Made by a program: the position numbers and the translations under genes
The notes under the pieces: model-generated
What the model was told of the DNA's origin: nothing
The model's database searches: none
Seen by the model: the letters and a program-made list of their open reading frames with translations, nothing else
Assembly (NCBI GenBank): GCA_023410595.1
Contig: JAEYPO010000007.1
Span: 1-64,000 of the forward strand
Direction: 5' to 3'
Length of the DNA: 64,000 nt
Origin: Bacillota bacterium
GTDB taxonomy: Bacteria > Bacillota > Clostridia > Christensenellales > SZUA-584
Part shown: positions 1 to 8,322 of the stretch, one piece after another
How positions within the stretch are numbered: position 1 is the first letter of the stretch
How the letters are laid out: the number at the start of each line of letters is the position of its first letter

Positions 1-121
1 AGTCTTCATACGAGGATTCCTTTCTCTCTGATTTGTTGTTTTCTTTGCAGTTACAACTCTATCAGATTTCGGGAATCCTTGCTTGTTTTTTACCCTTATG
101 TGTTACACATCATTGTATAAC

Positions 122-721
122 CTACAGCCATGTGTTTGCGATGGCGGCCGTTGACCAGCCCGCGGCCTGCAGGCCGAGAGAGAATATCCAGTCTGAAAGC
201 GGCTCTGAGACGGGGTTGTGGAATATCATGCTGCCGAAGCCGCGCAGCATCTTGGGGCGGTCGACGTATGTGTTCTCAATGATGTCGACGACGGTCTGCC
301 TTGATAGCCCGTACGGAAAATACGGGCGCTTAATAAGGCTGGGTGCCGCGGCGGCGCATAAGACGAGCTTGCCTACGCCGTAGCCTCCGTGCCGCGCCAT
401 GTAGCGCACGCATATGGCGCCGCCCGTTGAGTGGCCAACCAGAGTGAAATTGGTTAAACGCAGCTTGTTGACTACGCACAGCAGGTCGTCGGAGAGCTGG
501 TCGTAATCATAGCCGGTCCATGGCTTGTCGGACTTGCCGAAGCCCCTGTAATCGACGCCTATGCAGCGGCAGCCCATGCCGGGGAACACATCAAACTGGT
601 ACTCGAACAGGTTATGGTTTCCCGGCCAGCCGTGAACAAAGAGTATGGTCTTTTTGGCTTCGGGGTTTAGGTCCTCAATGAACAGCTTTACGTCCGGTTC
701 AACGCTTATAAAAAAGCCCAT
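122..721 (-). CDS. Alpha/beta hydrolase, truncated at the C-terminus
   Basis: This is the N-terminal three-quarters of an alpha/beta-hydrolase-fold enzyme (haloperoxidase/epoxide-hydrolase-like branch). The oxyanion segment FVHGWPGN is near residue 28, the DYRGFGKSD segment near 57, and the nucleophile elbow VGHSTGG near 95 carries the catalytic Ser. The start is set by GAGGAG seven bases before the ATG. At 199 residues it stops just after the cap region, whereas family members run to about 270 and carry the catalytic Asp and His in the missing part. The 121 bases downstream do not continue the fold in any frame. It therefore looks like a deletion or rearrangement remnant and is probably inactive. 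Substrate is unknown. Confidence 0.75.
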   Translation of the reverse strand: MGFFISVEPDVKLFIEDLNPEAKKTILFVHGWPGNHNLFEYQFDVFPGMGCRCIGVDYRGFGKSDKPWTGYDYDQLSDDLLCVVNKLRLTNFTLVGHSTGGAICVRYMARHGGYGVGKLVLCAAAAPSLIKRPYFPYGLSRQTVVDIIENTYVDRPKMLRGFGSMIFHNPVSEPLSDWIFSLGLQAAGWSTAAIANTWL

Positions 722-845
722 ATGAATATCTCCTCGATATGATTTATATTAAGAGATATTTGTAAAGGTACGGATATATGATAGTAATGCTGCCAAAGTA
801 AAATAAGAAATATAATGAACGAGACAGGACACAGGAAGGAAGCGA

Positions 846-922
846 AACGGCATACCCGGCGGAACGGCACAGGGGCCGTTCCCTGCAGGGCACATGGCGG
901 GTGGTCGTTCCCTATGGGGCAA
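846..922. repeat. REP-like repeat cluster downstream of the RAYT gene
   Basis: Two imperfect units share the core GGCACAGGGGCCGTTCCCT (core at 866-884) and a degenerate copy ending in GTCGTTCCCTATGGGGC (to about 920). The same units occur on the other side of the neighbouring transposase gene and once inside it. These short GC-rich units, with self-complementary GGCCGTTCC/GGAACGGCC segments, are typical of REP elements mobilised by a RAYT. Confidence 0.7.
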
Positions 923-926
923 TCAA

Positions 927-1424
927 TTAGTTTAATACGTTGTATTCATCATCCTGCCATTGTAAAGGATTTTCGTCGATGTATTTCCAGATAGCCAGAT
1001 AACCGTTTTCATCGCGGATGATATGGTCGTAAAATGATTTCTGCCATATTTTCTTTTCAAACGGCGGATATGCGCCGTTTTTAACGCCGTCGATATATAA
1101 CTTTGTAGTTATTGTTTTAAAACGCAGTACTGTTTCCGACAGCGTAGGGAACGGCCCCTGTGCCGTTCCGTTGTTATTAATAATAATTATTGCGTGAATA
1201 TGGTTGGGCATTATTACATATTTGTCGACTATAACACCCATCCCTGATATGGATTTGATTTTTTCACAGATCATTTTGCCCGCATCGTTCAATTCGATAC
1301 TGTTATTAATCAGTTCGCCAAACAGATTTAATTTGTTTTGTGTGCATATGGTGATAAAATATGCGTTGCTTTGAGAATAATCAAAGCCGGATAAACGTTG
1401 AGGCTTCCTTTTCGGTAATTCCAT
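927..1424 (-). CDS. REP-associated tyrosine transposase (RAYT, Y1_Tnp family)
   Basis: Single-strand DNA transposase of the IS200-like Y1 superfamily, 165 residues, the usual RAYT size. Visible motifs are YFITICTQ near residue 22, the metal-binding HUH-type MPNHIHAII near 72-80, and the candidate nucleophile Tyr in KSFYDHIIRDE near 130. REP-like repeats flank it on both sides. A copy of the repeat core (1144-1170) lies inside the reading frame and encodes the GTAQGPFPT segment. RAYTs are usually domesticated single-copy genes that act on REP hairpins rather than moving themselves. The gene is visibly richer in A+T than its neighbours. Family assignment is firm; present activity is not known. 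Confidence 0.9.
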   Translation of the reverse strand: MELPKRKPQRLSGFDYSQSNAYFITICTQNKLNLFGELINNSIELNDAGKMICEKIKSISGMGVIVDKYVIMPNHIHAIIIINNNGTAQGPFPTLSETVLRFKTITTKLYIDGVKNGAYPPFEKKIWQKSFYDHIIRDENGYLAIWKYIDENPLQWQDDEYNVLN

Positions 1425-1450
1425 GGTATCACCTGCTTTTACATAAATTC

Positions 1451-1625
1451 ATGCGGAACGGCATGCCTGCGTGGAACGACATACCCGGCGGAACGACATA
1501 CCCGGCGGAATGGCACAGGGGCCGTTCCCTACATAGGTACACGGCAGGGGCCGTTCCCTACAGGGCACACGGCGGGGGTCGTTCCCTACATGGCATGTGT
1601 CAAGGGCCGTTTCCTATGGGGCAAA
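1451..1625. repeat. REP-like repeat cluster upstream of the RAYT gene
   Basis: Starting just beyond the RAYT start codon there are three short units of the type GGAACGACATACCCGGC, then four longer units built around CAGGGGCCGTTCCCTACA (for example 1515-1532 and 1546-1562), the last ones degenerate. The unit order and orientation match the downstream cluster. Adjacent units are complementary enough to fold as paired hairpins. Confidence 0.75.
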
Positions 1626-1664
1626 CAGCATACATGCACGGAGCGACGTACTCAACGGAACATA

Positions 1665-2174
1665 TTATCTTCGTTGAAATAATTTATCCTTGTGTTTATA
1701 AAGCAGGAAGAAAAGCGGCATTCCGAGAGCGTACGCAGCTATTGCTTCGCCTGCGGCGACGTATGCGGCGGATACCCAGTATACGTCTTTAGGCAGAAAG
1801 CCAAACTCGGGCAGCGCGGCGAGCAGAGTGAGTTCCGCGCCTATTATGAGGCCGTTTAATACTATGGTGGGCAATGGCAGCAGCCATTTTTGCTTTATGC
1901 GGTATGTTATCAGCGCGGCAATAAGAGTGGCAAGCGAACCGAAAACGACGTCCCATATGCCGAACGGGCTGAAAAGATTGGCAAGCGCGCAGCCCACAAA
2001 AAGCCCCGGCACGGCAGCGGGCGTAAAAAACGGAAGTACGCACATCGCTTCTGATATGCGTATCTGCAGCTGTCCGTAAGCGAGCGGGGAAACGGCCACG
2101 GTAAGCACGAAATACAGCGCGGCAATTATGCCCGCCTCAGCCATGAAACGCGCGGAAAATACGCCGCGTTTCAC
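1665..2174 (-). CDS. queT: QueT-type queuosine precursor transporter
   Basis: Predicted S component of an ECF-type vitamin transporter that brings in a queuosine precursor (preQ0/preQ1 in the family). The protein has 169 residues with about five to six hydrophobic segments. The family hallmark LAYGQLQIRISEAMCVLPFF spans about residues 31-50 and GSLATLIAAL is near 79. It starts with GTG immediately after the leuS stop codon, with GGTGGG inside the leuS 3' end as ribosome site, so it is co-transcribed with leuS. No preQ1 riboswitch is seen nearby, unlike many queT genes. A QueG-like protein is encoded 11 kb away. Family is clear; the exact ligand is inferred. Confidence 0.88.
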   Translation of the reverse strand: MKRGVFSARFMAEAGIIAALYFVLTVAVSPLAYGQLQIRISEAMCVLPFFTPAAVPGLFVGCALANLFSPFGIWDVVFGSLATLIAALITYRIKQKWLLPLPTIVLNGLIIGAELTLLAALPEFGFLPKDVYWVSAAYVAAGEAIAAYALGMPLFFLLYKHKDKLFQRR

Positions 2175-2175
2175 G

Positions 2176-4593
2176 TTAACCCACCACGATGTTCGCTATC
2201 TTGCCGGGTATTATTATTACTTTTCTGACCTGCTTATCAGCGAACATGGAAGCAAGGCTCTCGGTATTCATGATGTATTGCTCTATTTCCTCTTTCGTGG
2301 CGCTGGAAGCTACTCTGAACGTCGCGCGCAGCTTGCCGTTTATCTGCAGCGGCATTTCCACGGTGTCGAGAGTTAAGGCGCTTTCGTCGCAGACAGGGTA
2401 CGGCTTGTGAAAGACGGAGTATTCTTCGCCTATAACTTCCCACAGCTCTTCCGCGAAATGCGGAGCGAACGGAGCGATGAGGCGTATGAGCGCGCTTATT
2501 GCACCCTGGCACACGTCTTTGTCGGGCGATAAGTCCGCGTATTTATATAGCGCGTTGGTAAACTCCATTATGCGCGCAATGGCCGTGTTGAACTGGAACG
2601 CCTCGATATCGGCGGATACATGCTTTATGCAGTAGTTCTGAGCGTACAATATCTCCGCTTTGCCTTCGCCACTCGATTCTTTTACGTCTTTGAGGCGTAG
2701 AACGATGCGCTCGACGCGCTCGAGGAACTTAGAAACGGCACGTATGCCGTCTTCGCTCCACGGGCCGCCTTCGATGTAAGAGAAGCCGAAAGCAAGATAC
2801 GTGCGGAACACGTCGCTGCCGAATTTCTTTATATATTCGTCGGGCGATATTACGTTGCCGCGCGACTTACTCATACGCATGCCGTCAGGGCCGAGTATTA
2901 CGCCCTGATGCACGAGCGACTTGAAAGGCTCGTCGAAGCCTAAATATCCCATGTCGTGAAGCGCCATAGTGAAGAACCGCGCGTACAGAAGGTGCATGCA
3001 CGCGTGCTCCGCCCCGCCTATGTATTTATCCACCGGCAGCATTTTGTTTATCCAGTTTGTGTCCCACGCCTTCTCGGCGTTCTTGCTGTCGGGGTAGCGC
3101 AGGAAGTACCACGACGAGCATACGAAAGTATCCATCGTGTCCGCGTCGCGCCGCGCAGGGCCGCCGCAGTGCGGGCAGGTGGTATTAAGGAACGACTTTG
3201 ACTTAAGCAGCGGAGACGTACCGTCGGGCGTGAAGTCTACGTCGTAAGGCAGCTTTACCGGCAGGTCGCTCTCGGGCACGGGCACCTCGCCGCATTTGTC
3301 GCAGTAAACTATCGGTATGGGCGCACCCCAGTAGCGCTGGCGCGATATCAGCCAGTCGCGCAGGCGGTAATTCACCTTGAAGTCTCCCGCGCGCATGGAC
3401 TTTAATCTTTCTATGATGGCGTTCTTGCCCGCTTCGACAGTGAGGCCGGAAAACTCGCCGCTGTTTACTAAAACACCGTACTCGACATACGGCAGATCGT
3501 CGTGTTCGCCGTTCTCTGATTTTATTACGCGCTCTATCGGCAGGCCGTATTTTGTCGCGAACTCAAAGTCTCTTTCGTCGTGCGCGGGCACGGCCATGAC
3601 TGCGCCCGTGCCATAGCTTGCGAGCACATAATCTGCTGCGTATATCGGTATGCGCCTTCCGTTTATCGGGTTAATCGCGTACGCGCCCGTAAACACGCCC
3701 GTCTTTTCACGCGCGGTGGAAAGGCGGTCAATCTCGCTTGCGCGCGCGGCGTATCCTATGTAGTCTTCGACAGCCTTGCGCTGCTCGGGAGCAGTTATCT
3801 GGAGAGTGAGCGGATGCTCAGGCGACAGCACGGCATACGTGCATCCAAACAGCGTGTCCGCCCTTGTCGTGAACACGGTGAACTCGCCGCCGCCCTCTAT
3901 TTTGAACGTTATCTCACCGCCCGTGGATTTTCCTATCCAGTTGCGCTGCATAGTCTTTGTCTTTTCGGGCCAGTCGAGGCCGTCAAGACCGGCGAGCAGC
4001 CTCTCGGCGTAATCCGTTATCTTAAAGAACCACTGCGTTAAGTTTTTGCGTACCACCGTCGAGTCGCAGCGCTCGCAGCAGCCGTTTATTACCTGCTCGT
4101 TGGCAAGCACGGTGTTGCACCCGGGGCACCAGTTTACCGGCGCTTCCTTCCTGTAAGCGAGGCCTTTTTTGTAAAGCTGCAAAAAGCACCACTGCGTCCA
4201 TTTATAGTAGTCGGGCATGCATGTCTTTATTTCGTAATCCCAGTCGAACATAGCGCCCATTTCGCGGAGCTGGCGCTCCATAGTCTCTATATTGGAAAGC
4301 GTCGAATCCTCTGGGTGTATGCCTGTTTTTATCGCGTAGTTTTCGGCGGGCAGGCCGAAAGCGTCGAAGCCCATCGGCTGGAAAACCTCGAAACCCTTCA
4401 TGCGCATATAGCGCGCGTATGAATCCGAAAGGCCGTAGTTGTACCAGTGGCCGACGTGCAGCTTGGCGCCCGACGGATATGAGAACATCTCGAGTATGTA
4501 CTTCTTTTTGTCCGCCTTCGACCTGTCGAACTTATACAGTCCCGTCTCTTCCCACTTCTTCTGCCATTTCTTTTGTATCTGCAAAAAATCCAT
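2176..4593 (-). CDS. leuS: Leucyl-tRNA synthetase
   Basis: Class I aminoacyl-tRNA synthetase that charges tRNA-Leu, cytoplasmic. At 805 residues it has normal bacterial length. The HIGH-type signature reads HVGH at residues 46-49 and the KMSKS-type signature reads RMSKS near 573-577. Between them are zinc-ribbon cysteines (WCPGCNTVL, then CCERCD) and the CP1 editing domain with the TTRADT segment near 242. The C-terminal anticodon-binding part ends in the usual small domain. GGGAGATACAT precedes the start codon. A T-box leader, common before clostridial synthetase genes, was looked for and not seen. queT follows directly. Confidence 0.97.
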   Translation of the reverse strand: MDFLQIQKKWQKKWEETGLYKFDRSKADKKKYILEMFSYPSGAKLHVGHWYNYGLSDSYARYMRMKGFEVFQPMGFDAFGLPAENYAIKTGIHPEDSTLSNIETMERQLREMGAMFDWDYEIKTCMPDYYKWTQWCFLQLYKKGLAYRKEAPVNWCPGCNTVLANEQVINGCCERCDSTVVRKNLTQWFFKITDYAERLLAGLDGLDWPEKTKTMQRNWIGKSTGGEITFKIEGGGEFTVFTTRADTLFGCTYAVLSPEHPLTLQITAPEQRKAVEDYIGYAARASEIDRLSTAREKTGVFTGAYAINPINGRRIPIYAADYVLASYGTGAVMAVPAHDERDFEFATKYGLPIERVIKSENGEHDDLPYVEYGVLVNSGEFSGLTVEAGKNAIIERLKSMRAGDFKVNYRLRDWLISRQRYWGAPIPIVYCDKCGEVPVPESDLPVKLPYDVDFTPDGTSPLLKSKSFLNTTCPHCGGPARRDADTMDTFVCSSWYFLRYPDSKNAEKAWDTNWINKMLPVDKYIGGAEHACMHLLYARFFTMALHDMGYLGFDEPFKSLVHQGVILGPDGMRMSKSRGNVISPDEYIKKFGSDVFRTYLAFGFSYIEGGPWSEDGIRAVSKFLERVERIVLRLKDVKESSGEGKAEILYAQNYCIKHVSADIEAFQFNTAIARIMEFTNALYKYADLSPDKDVCQGAISALIRLIAPFAPHFAEELWEVIGEEYSVFHKPYPVCDESALTLDTVEMPLQINGKLRATFRVASSATKEEIEQYIMNTESLASMFADKQVRKVIIIPGKIANIVVG

Positions 4594-4635
4594 ATGTATC
4601 TCCCAAACGATTAAAGCTAGCGTTTTTGTTTAAGA

Positions 4636-4668
4636 TTCCTCACATATCTATGCTCGGAATGACAAACG
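4636..4668. repeat. Short dispersed-type inverted repeat in the leuS leader
   Basis: The sequence reads GATTCCTCA, a short spacer, then CTCGGAATGACA, so GATTCC and GGAATGAC can pair. This form (GATTCC...GGAATGAC) is familiar as a small interspersed repeat in clostridial and other genomes. Only one clear copy is present in this window, so the call is tentative. It sits in the leuS 5' untranslated region. Confidence 0.35.
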
Positions 4669-4698
4669 AGGCTTTAAACTTAGATTGCTTCGTACATT

Positions 4699-4704
4699 AT
4701 TATA
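4699..4704 (-). promoter_or_regulatory. Candidate -10 element of the leuS-queT promoter
   Basis: A perfect TATAAT reads toward leuS, about 105 bases before its start codon. The best upstream hexamer, TTGATT, is only 14 bases away, so the -35 assignment is weak. Confidence 0.45.
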
Positions 4705-4731
4705 TAACGAAATAAAAAAATCAAGTTTTAT

Positions 4732-5868
4732 CTACCCGATAACCGTCGCTACCGCCATGGCGGAGACTCCTTCCCCGCTGCCCTCGAAGCCCATGCCTTC
4801 CGTCGTCTTGGCCTTTACGCTGACGGCGTCCGCTTCCATCTCAAGAACCGCGGCGATATTAGCACGCATCAAGTCTATGTACGGCGCGAGCCTCGGAGCC
4901 TGGCAGACTATCGTCGCATCGATGTTGACTATGCCATACCCTTTTTCAGCGACTATATCCTTGGTGCGCCCCAGCAGCTCTAAGCTGCTAATGCCGCGGT
5001 ACTCCTCTGTTTCGGGGAAATGGCGGCCTATGTCGCCCGCGGCGGCTGCACCCAGCAGCGCGTCTATGACGGCGTGCAGCAGCACGTCCGCGTCGCTGTG
5101 GCCTAAGAGCCCTTTATGATACGGTATCTCCACGCCGCCAAGCACGAGCTTGCGGCCTTCCTTAAGCCTGTGGGCGTCGCAGCCTATGCCCGTCCTTGAT
5201 TGCCTGCCCGCTATCGCCATACCGTGCACTATATCCTCCCGCGTCGTAATCTTTATGTTGTCGTAACGCGACTCTACGAAGCTTATGGGCAGCCCCAGCC
5301 GCTCGAGCAATATGCACTCGTCCGTGCCTGTAAAGCCGTCGGCCTTCGCCTTTCTGTGGGCGTCCATAAGAAGCTCGTACTTAAACGCCTGCGGCGTCTG
5401 TATGTTGACGAGCCGCTCGCGATCGAGCGTGTCCGTAATGTTCCCATTTTCCACTGCCTTTATCGTATCCTTTGTTTTCACGCCCGCGGCGGCCGCGCCC
5501 GTCTCGTACGCTTTGTCTACACACGCGCGTATTACTGCAGGGGTTACAAAGCACCTCGCGCCGTCGTGCACCGCGACGACCTGCGCCCCTTGCGCGGCTT
5601 TCAGCGCGTTTTCCACGGAGTACTGCCGCTCGCTGCCGCCCTCGACAATAATATATGGAACAGTGAGCGCGCGCCGTGCTATGCAATTGGTTTCTTCGTT
5701 ATCGCTTTTTCGGCAGACGATTATTACGCGGTCAAAGCGGCCCGCTGCCTCAAACGCTTCAAGCGAGCGCTCCAGCACGGTTTTGCCGCCTATAAGCATA
5801 AGCATCTTGTTTTGGCCCATGCGCTCAGAGCTGCCCGCGGCCAGCACTATGCCCACAGTGCTAGGCAT
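4732..5868 (-). CDS. ispDF: Bifunctional IspD-IspF enzyme of the MEP pathway
   Basis: Fusion of two isoprenoid-synthesis enzymes in 378 residues. The N-terminal IspD part (about 1-220) adds CMP to methylerythritol phosphate; its nucleotide loop VLAAGSSERMGQNK is near residue 8 and HDGAR near 98. The C-terminal IspF part (about 222-378) forms methylerythritol cyclodiphosphate. It carries the zinc-site DAH (about 230), the GHSDADVLLHAVIDALLGA segment, and the KAKTTEGMGFEG motif near the end. The 5' end overlaps rqcP by 8 bp, indicating co-transcription. ispE lies 7 kb away. Separate ispD and ispF genes are the commoner arrangement, but the fusion recurs in several lineages. Confidence 0.96.
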   Translation of the reverse strand: MPSTVGIVLAAGSSERMGQNKMLMLIGGKTVLERSLEAFEAAGRFDRVIIVCRKSDNEETNCIARRALTVPYIIVEGGSERQYSVENALKAAQGAQVVAVHDGARCFVTPAVIRACVDKAYETGAAAAGVKTKDTIKAVENGNITDTLDRERLVNIQTPQAFKYELLMDAHRKAKADGFTGTDECILLERLGLPISFVESRYDNIKITTREDIVHGMAIAGRQSRTGIGCDAHRLKEGRKLVLGGVEIPYHKGLLGHSDADVLLHAVIDALLGAAAAGDIGRHFPETEEYRGISSLELLGRTKDIVAEKGYGIVNIDATIVCQAPRLAPYIDLMRANIAAVLEMEADAVSVKAKTTEGMGFEGSGEGVSAMAVATVIG

Positions 5869-6118
5869 GCTTAGATTCCTCCAGTATTTCGTACATGCCG
5901 TCAGCTTCTTCCTTGCGCACCGTCTCGGAGAGCTTTAGCACCTTTACCTTGAGCGTGTTGCTGCCAAAGCGTATCTCGATTACGTCGCCGACTTTCAGGT
6001 CTTTTCCCGCTTTTGCGACGCTGCCGTTTACGGACACGCGCTGCTTGTCGCACGCTTCGCTCGCCACCGTGCGGCGCTTTATTATCCTTGACACCTTTAA
6101 AAACTTATCGAGTCTCAT
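5861..6118 (-). CDS. rqcP: RqcP-type S4-domain RNA-binding protein
   Basis: Small protein (85 residues from the chosen start) consisting almost wholly of one S4 RNA-binding domain: MRLDKFLKVSRIIKRRTVA at the N-terminus, then VSVNGSVAKAGKDLKVGDVIEI. This matches YabO/RqcP and the Hsp15 group, which bind obstructed 50S subunits and support poly-Ala tailing in ribosome-associated quality control. An in-frame ATG seven codons upstream exists, but GAGGTG lies just before the internal ATG, which is also where the family begins. The 3' end overlaps ispDF by 8 bp. Confidence 0.88.
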   Translation of the reverse strand: MRLDKFLKVSRIIKRRTVASEACDKQRVSVNGSVAKAGKDLKVGDVIEIRFGSNTLKVKVLKLSETVRKEEADGMYEILEESKHA

Positions 6119-6265
6119 ATACACCTCTTTTCTGCACATTATAGCAGAAAAACGGGCGGGCGTATATTTTTAAGTGCGGCCCAAAGTTTTATATGGCAAA
6201 GGAAGGGAGCTCTGGTGCCATTTTACGAAAAAAATACGAAATTATTACAAATTCAGACACAAACC

Positions 6266-6294
6266 TTGAAAAGAAACTATTGGCATTATATAAT
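6266..6294 (+). promoter_or_regulatory. Sigma-A-type promoter for the glycosyltransferase gene
   Basis: TTGAAA at 6266-6271 and TATAAT at 6289-6294 are separated by exactly 17 bases. Transcription would begin near 6301, about 120 bases before the gene's likely start. Confidence 0.75.
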
Positions 6295-6424
6295 ACAGCC
6301 TATGCATTATATGTTAATGGACAGAATAACCCGCTCAGCGCTGTAAACAGGGTGACGGCGGCGTATCGTAGTATATAAGCAGCAGCGCTTAAGCGTCATG
6401 AGAATCGAAAGTAGATGTTTATTT

Positions 6425-7678
6425 ATGAGTTTCCTTATAATTTTATGCTATATACTGTCCCTGCCGCTCGTATTATACAGCTTGTATTTTATAATACTTG
6501 GGCTTGCGGCGTTTAAGAAGAGACAAAACCCCGTGGGTTCATACGCGCCTCAAAAAAGGTTCGCGGTGCTCATTGCGGCGCGCAACGAAGAGAAAGTCAT
6601 CTCCAGCCTTATCGACAGCTTAAAGCGCCAGACGTACCCAAGCGGGCTTTATGACATTTTCGTTATCCCCAACAACTGCACGGACGATACTCCGCGCATT
6701 GCCGTACAGGCGGGAGCGCGTATACTTGATATACAAATGCCCGTTAAAACGAAAGGCGATGTCTTAAAAAAGGCGCTTGCCGTTTTGCAGCGTTCGGGCT
6801 ATGACGGCTATGTTGTTTTCGACGCGGACAATGTAGTAAGCCCGAACTTTTTGCAGCGCATGAACGACGCGCTTTGCGCGGGATACCAGGCGGCGCAGGG
6901 AAAGCGCGACAGCAAAAATGTAAAGGGCAATTGGGTATCCGGGTGCTACACTGTTTATTTCAGCACTATTAACATATTTATTAACCGCGCCCGCATGAAC
7001 CTTGGGCGCAGCGCTAATATATACGGCACAGGATATATGGTGTCGGAAAGGCTGCTTAAGGAAACGGGATTTTCCGTAAAGACGCTGACCGAGGATATGG
7101 AATACACAATACTTTGCGTATTGAAGAACAGGCGGATAGTGTTTATAGAGGACGCTATTATATACGACGAGCAGCCGACAAGGCTTTTTACCTCCATGCG
7201 GCAGCGCAAGAGATGGACGGCGGGCTCTTACATGTGCGTGTATTCATATTACTCAAAATTGTTTTCTGCGGCGTTCAGAAAGAACAACAGGTGCGCGCTT
7301 GACGTGTTGCTTTTCGCCCTTACCCCGCTTTATCAGGTGCTGCTGACCGTGCTGTCAGTCGTCACATCGCTTGCTTCGCTGGCCGGTCTGGAAGCTTTCG
7401 GCGCGACTGCCCTGGTGATTGCTATCGCGGGCCTTGCGGCAGGTTATTTTGGGCAGGTGTTGTTTTCGGCGCTTGTTCTTGTTTTGCAGGGCGTAAAGCT
7501 GAAGAACAATATAGCCGGCATACTTATGTTCCCTGTGTTTTTATTAAGCTGGCTCCCCATTAATTTTTATTGTCTGTTTAAAAAAGACGTGGTCTGGGAG
7601 CCCATAGACCATTCCTACAACGTGAGCATACGCGAACTGTATGACGGCGTGTGTTCACCGCTTGACCGCGCGTCTTAA
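6425..7678 (+). CDS. Membrane glycosyltransferase, family 2
   Basis: Processive-type GT2 enzyme of about 417 residues: a hydrophobic N-terminal segment, a cytoplasmic GT-A domain, then three or four C-terminal membrane segments. The sugar-nucleotide motif AARNEEKVI is followed by DAD (VVFDADN), the TED triad (TLTEDME) and the QxxRW-like MRQRKRW, as in BcsA, NodC and hyaluronan synthases. It probably extends or transfers a sugar onto a cell-surface polymer or lipid; the product cannot be told. Two starts are possible (6398 and 6425), neither with a good ribosome site; the second begins right at the membrane segment. The gene stands alone with its own promoter and a downstream hairpin. Confidence 0.85.
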   Translation: MSFLIILCYILSLPLVLYSLYFIILGLAAFKKRQNPVGSYAPQKRFAVLIAARNEEKVISSLIDSLKRQTYPSGLYDIFVIPNNCTDDTPRIAVQAGARILDIQMPVKTKGDVLKKALAVLQRSGYDGYVVFDADNVVSPNFLQRMNDALCAGYQAAQGKRDSKNVKGNWVSGCYTVYFSTINIFINRARMNLGRSANIYGTGYMVSERLLKETGFSVKTLTEDMEYTILCVLKNRRIVFIEDAIIYDEQPTRLFTSMRQRKRWTAGSYMCVYSYYSKLFSAAFRKNNRCALDVLLFALTPLYQVLLTVLSVVTSLASLAGLEAFGATALVIAIAGLAAGYFGQVLFSALVLVLQGVKLKNNIAGILMFPVFLLSWLPINFYCLFKKDVVWEPIDHSYNVSIRELYDGVCSPLDRAS

Positions 7679-7708
7679 AGTTTTTTCACCTCATCCGGCG
7701 CAAAAGGA

Positions 7709-7741
7709 AAAGAGCGTCTTTTGGTTATTCCGACGCTCTTT
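7709..7741. terminator. Hairpin between convergent genes
   Basis: AAAGAGCGTC (7709-7718) and GACGCTCTTT (7732-7741) form a perfect 10-bp stem with a 13-base loop. It lies between the convergent glycosyltransferase and GNAT genes and could serve both, although neither side has a strong T tract. Confidence 0.65.
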
Positions 7742-7844
7742 CCATATTTAAAAGCTGGCTTGCTTGTTAAATACAACTATATACCACCGTTATGAACAAA
7801 CTGCTAACGGTCGTTGTTAAATTTGTGAAATATTGATTAACTTG

Positions 7845-8300
7845 CTATAGCTCTTTTACCATGGTCAGGCGTTCGTCGCCTGTGCCGTATTCGTCGATAG
7901 AGGAGGATACGGAGAACCCGAGCTTCTCGCGGTACGTCGAGAGCGCCTTGAAGTTGGCCGGGTCGACGGTAAGCTGTATTTTTTCTATTCCAAGCTCCTT
8001 TATATCGGTGAGCGCGAAATCGAGCAGCGCGACGCCAATGTCGAAGCCGGAAAACTTGGGCAGCACCGCGATGCTTAAAAGGTACGCAAGATAAGGGTCC
8101 GTCATATCGCGCAAAAAATAAGCGCAGGCTATAGCCTCGCCGTCCTCGTCGACTGCGACGTATATCCTGCCGTGGCGCATAAGAGGAATCACAACGTATT
8201 CACTCAGCGCGCCGTTGCCGAACGCCGCTTTTTCGATATGCAGTATGTTGTCTATCAAATCGATGTTTGGTTTTTCAACCGCTTTGAACGTAATGGTCAT
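7845..8300 (-). CDS. GNAT family N-acetyltransferase
   Basis: Single GNAT domain, 151 residues. The acetyl-CoA-binding strand-loop-helix reads LLSIAVLPKFSGFDIGVALLDFAL (middle of the protein), with the typical C-terminal LGF of strand beta-6 (REKLGFSVSSS). The start at 8300 is chosen because GGAGGGG lies seven bases upstream; a further ATG four codons earlier lacks a site. The acceptor substrate cannot be predicted. radC lies just upstream on the same strand, with a 22-bp gap. Confidence 0.85.
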   Translation of the reverse strand: MTITFKAVEKPNIDLIDNILHIEKAAFGNGALSEYVVIPLMRHGRIYVAVDEDGEAIACAYFLRDMTDPYLAYLLSIAVLPKFSGFDIGVALLDFALTDIKELGIEKIQLTVDPANFKALSTYREKLGFSVSSSIDEYGTGDERLTMVKEL

Positions 8301-8322
8301 ATACCCCTCCAAATATGTGAAT

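Noticed and set aside
1..9. Possible gene start (ATG AAG ACT on the minus strand after AAAGGA) at the window edge
   Set aside because: Only three codons are visible, so it cannot be supported.
4594..4731. T-box leader before leuS
   Set aside because: The T-box core (AGGGTGGNACCGCG) and its terminator are absent.
6193..6378. 61-codon plus-strand frame before the glycosyltransferase gene
   Set aside because: No ribosome site, and a strong promoter (6266-6294) lies inside it. Sequence has no recognisable content.
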